Of a stretch of 64,000 bases of DNA, positions 22,985 through 36,179 are shown one piece after another. The notes below the pieces were generated by a model, which did not search any database, had not been told where the DNA came from, and saw nothing but the letters and a program-made list of their open reading frames with translations. Within the stretch, counting starts at the first letter, position 1, and each line of letters starts with the position of its first letter. Location of the stretch: NCBI RefSeq assembly GCF_023343835.1, contig NC_064437.1, positions 20,331,501 to 20,395,500 of the forward strand, written 5' to 3'. A program made the position numbers and the translations under genes. The DNA is from Lagopus muta. Taxonomy: Eukaryota > Chordata > Aves > Galliformes > Phasianidae.

Positions 22985-23430
22985 GTGCAGAGGGCCACAA
23001 AGATGGTGAAGGGCCTGGAGCATCTCTCCTATGAAGAAAGGCTGAGTGAACTGGGTCTGTTCAGCCTGGAGAAAAGGAGACTGAGAGGGGACCTGATCCA
23101 GGTCTATAAATATCTAAGGTGTGGGGGGCAGAATGGCGAGGCCGGACTCTTTTCAGTGGTGAGTGGAGACAGGACAAGGGGAAACGGCTGGAAACTGCAG
23201 CATAGGAAGTTCTGCACAAACATGCGCAAGAACTTCTTTACAGTGAGGGTGACGGAGCACTGGAACAGGCTGCCCAGGGAGGTGGTGGAGTCTCCTTCTC
23301 TGGAGATGTTCAAGACCTGCCTGGATGCCTACCTGTGCGACCTGCTGTAGGGAACCTGCTTTGGCAGGGAGGTTGGACTCGATGATCTCTGGAGGTCCCT
23401 TCCAACCCCTACAATTCTGTGATTCTGTAA
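22985..23430 (+). mobile_element. CR1 LINE fragment, younger, with intact ORF2 C terminus
   Basis: This is the last 366 bases of ORF2 plus the short 3'UTR. The frame at 22985-23350 is open for 121 codons and includes the typical CR1 end ([20 protein letters not shown] ... [13 protein letters not shown] ... [13 protein letters not shown]). It is followed by 'GGTTGGACTCGATGATCTCT' and the terminal 'ACAATTCTGTGATTCTGTAA'. The absence of stops and the close fit to the avian pattern indicate the youngest CR1 in the window. Lacking the endonuclease and most of the reverse transcriptase, it cannot move by itself. Confidence 0.95.
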
Positions 23431-24601
23431 ACATACTCTTAAATTGGAGCAGAGAGGAGGTACTCAGTTCTTCAGGTACTGAGTGCAATCAAAATATTTT
23501 TCTTTGGTTACTTTTTTTGCTTGGACTCTCAGAGTTTTGATCTCTTGGCAGAAGTTGAGGTTTGTAGGGGTGAAATTAAAACCTGAAAATTTAGTGAACT
23601 TAAATTTAGTGGCACTTAAAAGAACAACGAATTGAATATCTAGAGAAATCTGAAAATTTGTTAAATTTGCCTGATTGCTTTTCCCTCCAGATTTAATACA
23701 TTTTGAGTAACTGCTTTTCAAAAGTAAAATCTGATTTTTGTCAGTTTTCTTCCACTTAGCTTCTTGCATTCTTTCCTTCTGCTTCGCTCCACCTATCTTT
23801 GCTCTTACTCTGAGTGCCTGCTAATGGTTCTGTTTGCTGTCTGCTGGTGCCACTATTGCTGTGACTCTTAAAACACACCAAAGGTCACTGTCACCTTTTC
23901 CTCTGTTGTGAGCTTACTTTCAGGATGATCATCTTTGCTGGCTTCAGTTGTCTAGAACTATTTATCTATTAACTATTATTTATTTATCTATTTAAATTTT
24001 AGCAGATGAGCCATCAGGCTCCTGCGCGTATATAAATGTGTGTATATATATATTTTTTTCTTAAAATGATATCCATTTCTTAGAGAATGTTTGCTTGCAA
24101 GGCACTGGAGTTTCCCTCTCATTGCATCATAGAGACTTAATGTCGTTAACTTTTTGCTGTGGGATCAAAAAAGTGGGAGTGTCTTTGTGGCACTTGACAG
24201 AAAGAGGTGCTGTGGAGCAGGAGCTCTCAGTTTAAAGCAAAGCCTGAGCAATTGTATGGGCTCAAAGCACAAATCAGCTTGGGGAAGAAAAGATTCTTGG
24301 CTAAGAGAAATCTGCTATCTGGAGTGACTGAGACATAATTGAATGACTAAAGTATTTGTTTGTTGTGTTATGGAAAATGCTCCTGTTCCTCTACGTGTTT
24401 TTGGCTACAACCTCTGGGTGAGGTTTTTCTTTCCATCTTTCCAAAGATTCTTAAAAGAGCATAGATTGGCTCATTCCTTCAAAGTAATCATCTTCGGCCT
24501 TTTGAACGTAAGGCAGCTTTACAGTATGGTCAACAAATATTTTCTCTGCCTTCACATGGGAAAATAGTTGTGCTCTAAAATATGTAGACACTGTTGTTAC
24601 T

Positions 24602-24649
24602 CAATATATGTAAGGTATTGTCCAGCAATATATGTAAGGTATTGTCCAG
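24602..24649. repeat. 24-bp unit duplicated in tandem, exact
   Basis: Two identical 24-base units (24602-24625, 24626-24649), each beginning CAATATATG and ending TTGTCCAG. Perfect identity points to a recent duplication. Confidence 0.95.
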
Positions 24650-27600
24650 TGAATACCAGAGTGACTTGGGAGTTTCTCTGAAGTTGCTTTTCAGTATTCT
24701 TTTAAGGAAATATTTTCTATTACTGAAGTCAGCGTCAGGCATTTCCTGCACACTGCTGCCAAGCAACTTGATTCTTCAATCAAGCTCGTGCCATCTGTTT
24801 TTAATTGAAATATTGTGTTTGAATGCTGTGTTATAGAAATAACTGTACTCGTTCCCAATCTCATAACAAGGTACGTAGTTTGCTGATATCTGCATATGGA
24901 TAGGTTTGAAACTTGTATACTGTAATGTTTCCTTAAAGAAAAGATGTGACAAAGAATGAGCCCTCAGGAGCTACAAGCTGATGGCATCCACTAAAGGGTT
25001 GTGAAAATTCCTGTGATAGATTATTATTCCCTGCAATTGCAGCCCATTGTTTTGGTAGGTTGTCTTAAGCACACCTTGCATCTGTGCAAGTCTGACACCA
25101 ATTCAGAGCATATTGTTGTCAGTATTTTTAGATTTTTAGAGAGATTTTTTTGGTGGTTCTGTTTTGATGTGATTGCCTCAGTGAGTTCTTCCAAGTAGGC
25201 AGTGCTGTAAGGTGTTATCTCAATGGCAGCAAGGTTTGTGTTCTGTATCGCCGTGACAGTGGGTGTTATTCTTTCACTCTGTGGCTTGTGATTCAGAGGG
25301 AAGATTTGATAGCAGAAAATGGGAACTTTCAGGTAATGCTTTTGAAATTTGTAGTGGCTTGGATGTTTTGGCATTTAAATAATCCATTGTGTGTGTGTGT
25401 AAATAGTTAACTTGTTATCCTTCCAACTGTTTCCTTACTTTTTAATTTAAAATAATGTTAAAGGCAGCGTTCAGGAAAATTCATCAGCAATTACTTGTAA
25501 AGAGTATGCTCAATTCAGGTGTCAGGAGAGAAGGTGACCATGTCTACATGTTGCATGTTCCAGACAGGGAGAGGGAACCGTGCTGCAATATCGTAAGTCT
25601 GGAAATAGCACCCAGCAGCTGAAGGAGTGCAATGAGCAAATTGTTCATATAGAACAACAGAGAAATACAAACCGTAAGGAAAAGAGGAGCTCTGTTAGCT
25701 GAGTGTATTTAGGTGCAGTTTTCATCCTTCTTAGGGAAGACTCCCAATCAATCCAATTTCTCTCTAGCCTCCCAGCTACTGAGGTTAGGAAGCTGTAGAA
25801 AGGAACATGAAAAGCTATTCACCACTCTTCTAATAAATGAGCTGTTGCAGATAGGTCAGAGGTAATCCAGCATTTGTTTTTCTGTTCAGTTTCTTCATCT
25901 TTAATGATGTCTTTTGAGCTTGTTTCAAGTAGTTATAGGTGTGGTTCACAAATGGCCTGAAGCTTATTTTTCTTTTCTTTCTCTGAGAAAAATGACCTTT
26001 AAATAACCAAACTTTCTCTACTTTGTCTTTCATTTTTGGTTTTTATTACCCTGGCTTTTTTGACTGGGAGCTTTTGACCACTTACCTACTCTTTTAGCCT
26101 TCTAAATGTTTTGCAGTGATGACATGGATGTTGTGTAATACATGTAAGCCACGTGTCATGGTTTGAAGTTTTGCCATAGAAACTTGTTCATAATTTTTTT
26201 AATACTGTAGTGCAATCTCAGAAGTAGTAATTTAAACTAAATGTGTTCTCATTTACAAAAAGTGCATCCTGAAATATGTTGAATATCCAATAACATTCCC
26301 ATCCATCAATATTCTAGAAAACTGTTGAATGGAAACTCCCATTGATTGCTACAGATATCGTAATGGGGTAAAAGTAGCAAGATCTGAGAGAATACCTTTA
26401 AAAGGTGCAAGTCAAACAATATATTTACTGTGAAGTGTCATTACTGAATGTTTAATTTTGGACACATGGAAGATGCAGTGGCTGAGTGACCAGTTTCTCT
26501 GGCGTGTACTGGTTTAGTTTCCCTTGTTTGATGAAGTATACAGAAAATTCTTAGGAAGCAATTTGAGGATCTGCTTACTTACAGTTTTGGTATTGATAAG
26601 CTTATACTGCAGAATTAAATACAACAGCCAACCATTGTGAAACTGAAAAGTAAAGGAATTTTCTTCTATGATGCTATCTGAAGAATGAAAAGTGGAATAA
26701 ATACTTTTTTTAATGCAGTGATGTGCAGGACACAGACTTTTTGACACTATGTATTTATTTACAAACCCACAAGATGCCATTGAAGCCATCTTCCCTTTTC
26801 TAGTTGTAGATTTTAACAGTTTTATACTGGGTATTTTATTTCTACTGCTGTTCTAGAAAGTAAGACTGCAAGTGGAGGACAGCAAATTCCTTGCAGCTCT
26901 GAAGCAGTAGATTCTCTGAATAACAAAACTATTTTCTAAAACTATGTGAAGCCAGCACAGCTCCACTCATACTGCCAAAAGAATGGTGTAGAGGAGATAA
27001 AATACAGGCGTATTTGGGGGATTGTCCAAAGACTCCAGAGTAGAAAACAGAAGTGACCTGAAACACAGCTTGCACACACGCTATCGATTTAAAGCACTCT
27101 TTATGCTTACAAGTATTGGCATCGATTTCTTTACATTAAACATGTGCTCGGAGCTGTATTCAAGAATATATTCAAGAATCCTTAGCAGTGTTTTTACTTA
27201 GCTGCTTGAAAGATTTCAGCACGTAATTTTTTTTTTCCCAAGGATAAACTTAGTGGAAAGTAGGTTGTTCTGCCCATTTTAATATCCTTATTTTCTTGAG
27301 CAAACATGGTACTGAAGGTAGTGTCACTGATTTATCTTCTCATTGCTCAGTGATATTTGGTCTGAATTTAAAAAGTTAGCAGTTTTGGGAGACTGCCAAC
27401 TTGTCTTACCTAGAAGGATCTCACTGGTATCGGCTGCTGGGGGCTTGGAGCTCTGCCCTGCCAGCTGGTCTGGAAGTGAGAGTTCCCTGTGGGCAAGGGT
27501 GATGAGGATGAAGAGAAGCCAGATGTAAAGACAGTTGTCTGCTGGGAGTTATCTGAGTCTCTCACAAATAAGGCTGGAGGCTGATGGAGAGGGTGGGAGC

Positions 27601-27859
27601 TTGCAGGGGACAACAACACAGGCAGGGAAGTGTGAAGTGGTGTAATCACAAGCTTGTAAGTGAAGGAAAAATGGAGAGAGATCAGAGAAGAGCTACCTTT
27701 CAGTGTGTGGTTTTGGATCTGAATTTCAGGAGTTGTGGCCTGAGAGCCAGCAATGCTGAGGGAAGGGTGTGGTGGGCTTGGGTATGTGTTGTTCAATATG
27801 AAAGGTTGGGGAAAAGTGTGGTGCTAACAAAAGCATGAAATGATCAGCAGGCAAAGTTA

Positions 27860-27932
27860 AATAACAATGATACAATAATACAATAATACAAATATAATAC
27901 AAAAATAATACAAAATACAAAAATAATACAAT
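27860..27932. repeat. ATACA/ATA-rich tandem repeat
   Basis: Repeated AATACAATAATACA-like units, imperfect. It may be an expanded simple sequence of old origin. Confidence 0.85.
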
Positions 27933-30672
27933 CTGTAATACCAGTAGGCTTGACACTCTGTAATAGAACTATTGTACATCACCTTTCCTAAACCCAATGT
28001 AATTGTGCTGGATTGAGGAAAACCCTGCATTATCCTGTGTTGTCTCAGAAAGTGGCATTGAATTCTGAACAAACTGTATGGATATTTTTGTCTTCATTTT
28101 TAAAGGGTACTCATTCTTGATTCCTCCTTCTTTCCTTCATGAAGTTGCAGTGTCTCTGAAGTTTGGGATTTTGTTAGGTTAAGGTTTACTGCTTTCTTTC
28201 TTAGTGTCACTGGCTGTTGTGCTTTTTGAGATACCAATAAATCAGCTCCCTTGTGGTAGCACACCGTTTCATATATGGTTTGATGTTTATATCGTATGCG
28301 TTAGGAGTGTGTCTTAAGATGAGCAGGAATTTGGCTTCCCTGGCAAACTGAATACTGGTCTGTTCCTGCATGCTCTTGTAATGATCCCAGCAGCTTTATG
28401 GCTGAAGATGAATGTATTAAGGATAGTGCCATCTGTCTGGAATTGTTTAACAAGAGTACGATGGTGAAGAAAGAATCAGAAATATTCATATATATTATCT
28501 GAAAAAAAGTCTGATTTTTTTTATACTGGGGCCAGCTTAATTCACCAGTATAAATGTTGATCTCTGGCTTTTGCTGTCTGCAGAAGGTGGAAGATCGTTT
28601 GGCTGCTTTTTGGTATTAACGAGTACATTTCTTGTTCATTTGAGTGTGTCAGTATAGGGCGACTAAAGGAGATGTGACTGAAGCACCAAGTGACTTGTCA
28701 TGCAGTGCTGCATACCCTGTTAAACTGTGCCATGTTTTTAATTTTTATTTTTACGTCTCTGTATGACAGGTTCAGTTAATAGGTCCACTCCTATGTTTGA
28801 AAGTAGGCATCTACATAAATACTTTGCTAAATGTGGGCTCCTGTGGAACTGCCTCCCATGACTTCGAGCAGAGCTGGTTTGAAGCTGTCCCCCTCACCTG
28901 TGAGTCACGCAGCCTGACAAGCTGTGGTGGCTGCAGTGTATTCATGTACTGAGATTAGCAGTATCCTCTCCTGGGGCGGGCAGCCATACGAGGGCAAAGC
29001 TCAAGCAATGAAGAGTGCCTACACGGAAGATGGGCATAGCTGTTAATATTTTAAGGAGCCTTTTAAGAGGTGTTATATTAGGCACCTGATATCTTAATAG
29101 TATGCAAAATGCCAGAATAGTTGTGACTGCAAGAAACGGTCCAAAGTACCTTAATCCTTATATCGATAACACTGCTATTGGGTTACATGCTTTTAATCCC
29201 AGAGGAGTTGTCGCCTGACATTAAACTGTCCAAATAGTATTTATATCTGCTGCTGCCCTGCAAGATCACTTAACCCTGCACAGCAGTTTAAAAGTAGTTA
29301 ATGACAGACCCAGCATGACTTGCCCCTTATGAATGATCACATAAGTTCGACCTGTGCTGTCATGGTTTATGGAGGAAGGCAGTTTGTCCATAGCCCGCTT
29401 CAGCCACAGCAGGTAATTTGAAATGAAATGAGACAGTTTCTACAAGCAGATTGATTTGGGAATCTTGCCTGTTCTTCCCTTTGACCCTTGACAAGTTGAC
29501 ACTACAAAGATTGTGACTTTAAAAAATGATTGGGTGCAAATACATTTAGGTAGATGATTTACTATGTGTTAAAGCAAGGACAGTGCGTTTAGAATGGAGC
29601 TGTGAGGGAAGGTAATTGTAAACTTTAACAACTCGTGTTTTATGTTTCTGTATCTTATTAATTATCTGACCAAGCGAATCTTCTGGTAACAGAGGGCCAA
29701 GTGCATTACCTACAAAAGCCTATATGAGATTCCATGCATTCTGCATACTAGTATTTAGAATTTAACCTATCCAGAAATCAGTATGTCTGGCTGGGAAATG
29801 CAATAGGAATACTTGCTTTGATTGGGCCGTAAGGGTTAAATCTGAAGAAAAATATCTGAACACATAGGTTTCTCAATCCAAAGATATCTTTATTTTTTTT
29901 ATCCTTTTGTTACTGTAGTCATTCAAATACAAATACTGAAACAGCAAGATCCAGTATACGATAGGTAACTGGCAAACGCTGAAATAATGAAATGATGCCA
30001 GAAGGAGAGATAAAATCACAATTACATGACTACAAATATTTGGGTCTTGCAAAGCCTACACCCTCTTTGTTAAACAGAATTATTTGGTCTTTACAAGATA
30101 CAACAGGAAGATTTTATTTGAGCGCCTTGTTCTGATATACGTAATCAGATTTTTCCCCAAGCTATTTTGTGATTAATTATGTCATTTAAAAATAATTAAC
30201 TAACATGTATTGCTTCTGAAAAATTACCTTATGGTGATCCAGGTTGGTATGTAAAGCATGTGTGTGAACACTGCCGAGAATGCGTTGTATGAATTTTATG
30301 ATGATCTTAAATTGAACGTTTAATTATATCACGGTCCTAGAAAGCAGGAAGTTATCTCTGTTAAGCCACTTACCACTAAATGTGCTAAGTGTGCAATTTT
30401 AAATGCATAAGACAAAGTAAATGTTTGCACAGACAAAGTTCATCTTTCTGCAGCTCTCTCTCCTGGCATCTGTTTGAAATGCTTTGTGCAAAGCAGAATT
30501 TTGGAGATGCTTGTAAAAAAGATAAAATCTTTGGAAATTATTTAATACCCTTTTGACTGTGTCTTCAGTGAACTATGCTAAAAGTATTCTGCTGAAATGT
30601 TTCTTTATGTTGTCCATTGGGTTTAATAGACGTGCCATTTAATAAGCTCTCTACCTGTAAGGATAGACTATT

Positions 30673-30687
30673 TGACCTTTGTGACCT
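30673..30687 (-). promoter_or_regulatory. DR3 nuclear-receptor element (VDR/RXR type)
   Basis: TGACCT, spacer TTG, TGACCT; on the - strand this is AGGTCA-CAA-AGGTCA, two perfect half-sites with a three-base gap. DR3 is the classical vitamin D receptor/RXR arrangement. It lies in repeat-free DNA. Function is inferred only from the motif. Confidence 0.45.
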
Positions 30688-33440
30688 GCCAGTGGTAGAC
30701 ATAGTATAAGATTGCTTTGTGAAATAAAGCTGTCGGTAACATCAACAAAATAAAAAATGATCGTATTCCAATACTCTCTGCTGAGTACTATGACAGCACT
30801 GAAATATGGAATAAAATTGAAAGTAGATTAGTTTTGGGTCCTAAGTCATGTTTTGACAAGATATAAGAGAGGAGAACATATCTTTGAACTTTTAGTTTTA
30901 AAGTTTTTTAATGAAAATATTTATCATTTTGTAAGGTTCCTTCTTTCTTTATCACAACTGGGCTGTATAACCTTAAAACAATCCATTCTCTTATTGTGAG
31001 GGATATAAATACTGTACTATCTTTTATATTAAACATCATAAAGGATACATGCACGGTGTGAAATTGCTTGACACTTGCAAGTAAAGGAGTGTCACGTTAA
31101 TAAAAAGCTTATTGGAGAGGCTGAAAAATCAGTCATTAATAAGCCACATATTTTTAAACTATGTAAAGCATGTAAATACTGCAGACAAGAAGGCAGATTT
31201 TGCCATATTTCCTTCTCTGTCTTTGAAATGCTTAAGGTCTAAAGGAATAGTGTAAATAAGAATGGCCAGATTGCCTGTTCCGTGGTTGTTGTAAACTTTA
31301 AGTGATTTGAAAATGAATCCATTAATGTTTTAGGTTGCAATGATTAATCAAATCAAATGAAGAGTTTGTGAGGGGAGTAACACTGATGCGATTGTGAATG
31401 CCAAATGTTATGCAGCTTGCTTTCAGTCTCTTCTGCAAACCAGGTAACTAACCTCCTGCAACATAAGTATGCAAGAGAATCCCAAATCACCAATGACCAG
31501 TGTGGAAAATAGCTATGGAGAGTGGAGAGAAAAGTATGTTAAAATGACGTGATGGTCTCTGCGTATTCGTTTGTGTGTCTAATAAATACAGAGCCATTTA
31601 ATTTAAAATTCAAGACTATTTTTTTTAAACGGGGAACAAAAAGGTGACAAATCCAAAAACTAATAGAGGGAAAGTAAAAGAGAAGCCGATGCATTATGGC
31701 TGCAGCAGGGACTAAATTGATTGACACAACTCTCATAAAATGCCATTCAATTTAGTTATTCTCATTTGTCTCTTCTGCTCTTCTAAGTTCTCATTTCTTG
31801 CTCTAATACAAATGCAAGTGTTGTTATTTTTCCTTGGAATCCTTTCAGGTTAGTGAAGCAGTTTGTACGACAAATATTTATTTTTGAAGACGTAGAAATT
31901 AAGTGTATTTCATGGATGAAGCCACAAGATTTTTACGAAGTATTGCCCTGTAATTTCTGCAAATCAATATGTTTTCTAAACACTGTAGGTAATGCAGCAT
32001 TTTTTTTACACTGCCACATAAACAAAACTATTCATAGAAAATCAGGGAGCAGTGTATGGAAATTCTGTCTTGTGCAGTGCGTGTAGAAACACTTGTGATG
32101 GGCTTTTAGCAGAGTTTTATAACGAAGAAGATAAGATTTTTAAATGTTTTTTTTAAGTAATTTTAACAGACTATAAAAGGAACATTGTTAGGACCATCCT
32201 TAGATAGTACTTGAAGAAGGCTGAGATGAAGAAAAGTAGAAAAGTTTTCAGGAAAATTTGCTTGGTCTGTATTGGGCCGAATCAAACATTAAAATCATTG
32301 GACAATATTATGACTTTGTTCCACAGCCCTTTGTAATGTTTTGCTCTTTGTAATGCTGTGAAAGCAACGTCAGTGGATTATCCTTTGGATCTGCAGATGG
32401 TTTGAGATGATCTGTTGCTGAGTTCATTGATGGAGGCAGTATTGTTTTACTCTCTGAGCTAGGTTAATCTCCATTACTATTAATTTCTGTGATTGGAAAA
32501 CATGCGTGTCCCTAGTAGCAGCATCTTTGCCTGGGAAACGTTTTGAACAATTCAGGATCACTTCAGCACTGTCAGCCGCCACAGCCTGGCATGTGAGGAG
32601 GGCACAGCGTCTGCAGCCTACCTGCCCTCCTGGTAACCGTGGCATGGAAGGGAGGAGTGACCTGCTGGAGACATCAAGAGCCTGCTGGCAGCTGAGCGTA
32701 TCTCAGGAATAGGGCAAACTTCCCGGTGCAGGGAGGTACTCGTTCTGTGTGGCAGTAGGGCCAGTGTGGCTTGGTTTGTCAACAGCAGTGCTCAGCTGAG
32801 CTGTGGGTTTCCTTGAGCCAAAGGAACAGGTCCCCCTAGTCTTCCCAAATTGTGAATCAATGCGATATTTCTTGTAGCACTAACCTTACATGCATATGCA
32901 TATGTGTATTAAAATGTATGTGTCTCGCAGTTACAAAAGGAATCATATTGCTTTGGAAGCTCTTGCGATTTTACTGTGCAATGAAAACTTTATTTTAGCA
33001 ACTGCTTTGGCTTCTTTTCCTTTTTCCTTTTTGCTTTCCTTTTTTTTTTTTTTTGTTTTTGTTTCCTTTCCCCTTCTTCCCCTTGCCTTTCACCTTTCTT
33101 CATATTTCCTTCCCTTCCCTGGTATTTCCATTCTCTTGCTTTTACAAAAAGTTAATGGTTGAATTTTGCATATTTAAACCTGCTTTACTACAAATCTTTT
33201 GCCTTTGGAATTAAAGCTCCTGTCTTTACAGCCTTTTCCTCAAAATCTTTAAGCCGTGTAAATTAATTTTACACACAGAGTAAAGAACCCCACCCCCTCT
33301 TTTAAGTTTGTTAATAATTTGAACATAGGCATTGGGGTTCAAAAACATTGCGTCAGAAGTGGCCCCTGTTGTGCTTGCAACTACGATCAGGTTTTCAATG
33401 CCCCTAATTCTGATGTGACCAGATTGGTTTTTGTCTGGCA

Positions 33441-33452
33441 CCAAAAGGTGGC
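33441..33452 (+). promoter_or_regulatory. CTCF-like site
   Basis: CCAAAAGGTGGC followed by AGC fits the CTCF core CCASYAGRKGGC except for the two middle bases. It sits in a repeat-free block that also looks conserved. Two mismatches make it uncertain. Confidence 0.25.
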
Positions 33453-36179
33453 AGCACTGTCTCCGCTGTCCTTGCAGAGTCTGTTTATGCTGTGACTTCT
33501 ATACGTCCGAAAAAAGGGGGAAGGTAGAAGGAGAATTTGTTAAAATGGAAACTGCATTATTGACTGCAGTAGTTGTACTTAGTTAACATAAGTAATGGTA
33601 TTAAATAGCTGTGCTTTCCTAATGAAGATACAGGAGTCACGCTAACATTTGAGTGTCACATGCAGGCTATATACACAAAACTTTGGTGACTGAGCAAATG
33701 TCTGATTGTGTAAAACCAAATATTCCCTTACCCAGATCAGGGAGTGGCGGTTGATAACAGAAGACTAAATCAGCGGCATTGACTCCTGTCATGCTGTGGA
33801 ATCTGTGTGCTGCTGCTCCTGTTAACCAGAGCCAGAGCAGACTCTGCAGAATCCATCGCTGGCTCGCTGCCATTTGCTGGAGGTTTTGATTAATAACTTC
33901 CAAAGAAGAAAAGGAAAGACTTTACAATGATGGTTTGTCTTCAGTTATTCTGGTAATTATTTTTGTGAGTTGGACGTGCTATAGAAACGTTCTGCATTTT
34001 GACCAAGCCAGATAGCTTTGGAAAACAACCTTTTTAGCAACTATTACTGCTACATATCACTTTTATGATCACAGTGAAATCATCTGAAATACAACTTACT
34101 TGTGTTGTACTGAGATTTTCTTCTTTTTTTTGAGGATATATGTTTATTTCTTCTTTTTTTGCCCCGTTGAATAAAGTCAGTGCTATGGCCTGAAGGCTGC
34201 ACGTCTTTCTTTTTTGCTCCTAGCAAATACTTTCCCATCCACTATTCCTCAGCCTATGTGTTGTTTTTCTGGGGAGGAGGCCTCCGCGTGATTCCCTTCA
34301 AAGGCCCCACCAACTGCTTTTCAACTTTCCATTTGTAATCTGTGATAGATTAAGTGCACTTCATTGTGGATGTAATTCCATTCTATCAGGCTTCAAAGTT
34401 TGTTGCATAGTTAAGCTTGCAAATAAAATGCATATGCTAGCGCTGGGAGATATGTTAGCAGCCAGGATTGCTCTTCTGCTGTGTTTTCTAGTAGAAACAA
34501 ACGTTGAAGGGGCTTAAAAGTGCCCTCTCATTTTCTCAGACTCCCAAAGAAACGATAATACACTTTGGCATTGAGAATCACCGGAAGCTCCTTAGCAATG
34601 TGAAGCATGCTGCTTTCCCCTGTGGATGAATGAGCTGTTCCCCACCGCGCTTCGAATCCCAATTGACTTGGGGAGAGAGATGGGAGACCATAATGATGAA
34701 TGAAACAGAGTGTCCCAGATGACAGTGCAGAGCAGTGCTGTTGTGTTGTTCGCTTATAAAGTACTCTAGGTTATTTACTGATATTTTTTTCAAGGTTACA
34801 TTGCTGTACATAGCACAGGTCAGATTTGTACAAGAAATACTGTAGTCTAAGGCATTTCTAGTAGTAGTGCTTTTCTTGCCCTTTCATTTTCTGCCTTTCT
34901 CTTTTCCCCTTCTGATCCCCATCCCCCTTCCTGCCAGAGGTAGGGTGTAGAGGATGACAAACCCCATCTATCTGAGCGGTGCTGGATCCGCTCGTACAGC
35001 TCTGGATGTTCCTGTAATGCACTGTGCAGCAATTGTGTGTCAGCTCTAAAACAAAGTTTATGATATTTTTGAAGACTCTGTTAGTTCCTGTCAATGTTAA
35101 CCTAGAAACAGCAACAGCAATTCACTCTCTGCGAAGTTAGTTTATAGACCTCGTGTTGCTTGCCAAGAGGACGTTATCCCACAAGTAGTGATGTTGTACA
35201 GAGGAGAAATCAAAAAGGTACAGGATGAATTTTTGAATGATTAAAGAACTGTGATATTGCATGGCTCCATCCCTGTTAGCCTCATGCAGAATTGCTTTCT
35301 TATGCCACCAGTGAGCAGCCAGAGGAATTCTTTAACATACAAATGCAGCAAGAGTAGTTGCTTCAGTGGCACACCTCTGTTCACCTGAGACTTGTGTCTC
35401 CCTAATTGCAAAGGGAAATTTGGTTGAGTGGATTGCAAACCCAAAATGACTTTTTTTTTTTTTGAAGTCTCACAGTGTATACAAGCAAGATTTTAAAAAC
35501 TCATTAATATTTTGGCTGTCACTATTTTATATTTGATTTTAAAATTTTTTTTTAATAGCAATCATGACCCTGTGTGATACGTGTGTATTACCCTAGCTGG
35601 TGAGAAACACGCTGTAATCGTCTCTTTGAGTATGTTAGAATTCTCTCTGCCTCGTATGGCCTTTAACCTCATAATGTGAGCACCTATCAATCATTCATGC
35701 ATTTATTTTCACAGCACTTTGTGGAGGTAGGGTATGCTGTAGAAGGGCAGCTCAAGTACATGGTCTTTGGGGACTTATGCAGTATCAAGTCGGATACTAG
35801 TGGTTGGCCCTGGGATTTCTCACTGTGAGATTCATGTTCAATAAATCCTCTTATTTCTCCAACGCAGGGCAGAGGTAGAGGACTAAGTTTGAAAAAGAAA
35901 ATATCTAAATATGTGCCTGAACTACAATAATGCAAGCATTGGACACCTGCAATTTGAGTATTTAACATACAAAAAAGACTATGTGAACAAAAACCTGTGA
36001 ATGTAGCAAAACAGTGCTTCACACAGACAGGTTTTTACTCAAAACTAGTGCTCTCCAAAAATTCACTAATGCTCCTTCTTTATATTGAAAAGAAATTCTG
36101 CTAAACATTGTTAGACTTACTGCTTTAGTTTCACACTGTGTGATTCTTACCAGTTATTTCCTTGTATGTGAAAGTTTTA

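Larger units (their letters stand above)
23431..29000. other. Intergenic DNA with simple repeats
   Basis: No exon recognised. It holds A/T-rich ATTT/ATCT runs (23956-23999), a TATA/GTGT tract (24023-24053), a 24-bp tandem duplication (24602-24649), a (GT)6 run (25389-25400) and an ATACA-type repeat (27860-27932). The longest open frame (128 codons, - strand, 27410-27796) is low-complexity and not recognisable. Confidence 0.6.

Noticed and set aside
22985..23350. 121-codon open frame taken as a host gene
   Set aside because: It is the C terminus of CR1 ORF2, recognised by its typical sequence and the CR1 3' end that follows.
27410..27796. 128-codon frame on the - strand
   Set aside because: Ser/Pro/Thr-rich low-complexity product with no known relatives and no upstream promoter-like sequence.
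31853..32086. 77-codon frame after an acceptor-like CCTTTCAG
   Set aside because: No matching domain and no partner exon found; acceptor-like sequences are common in T-rich DNA.
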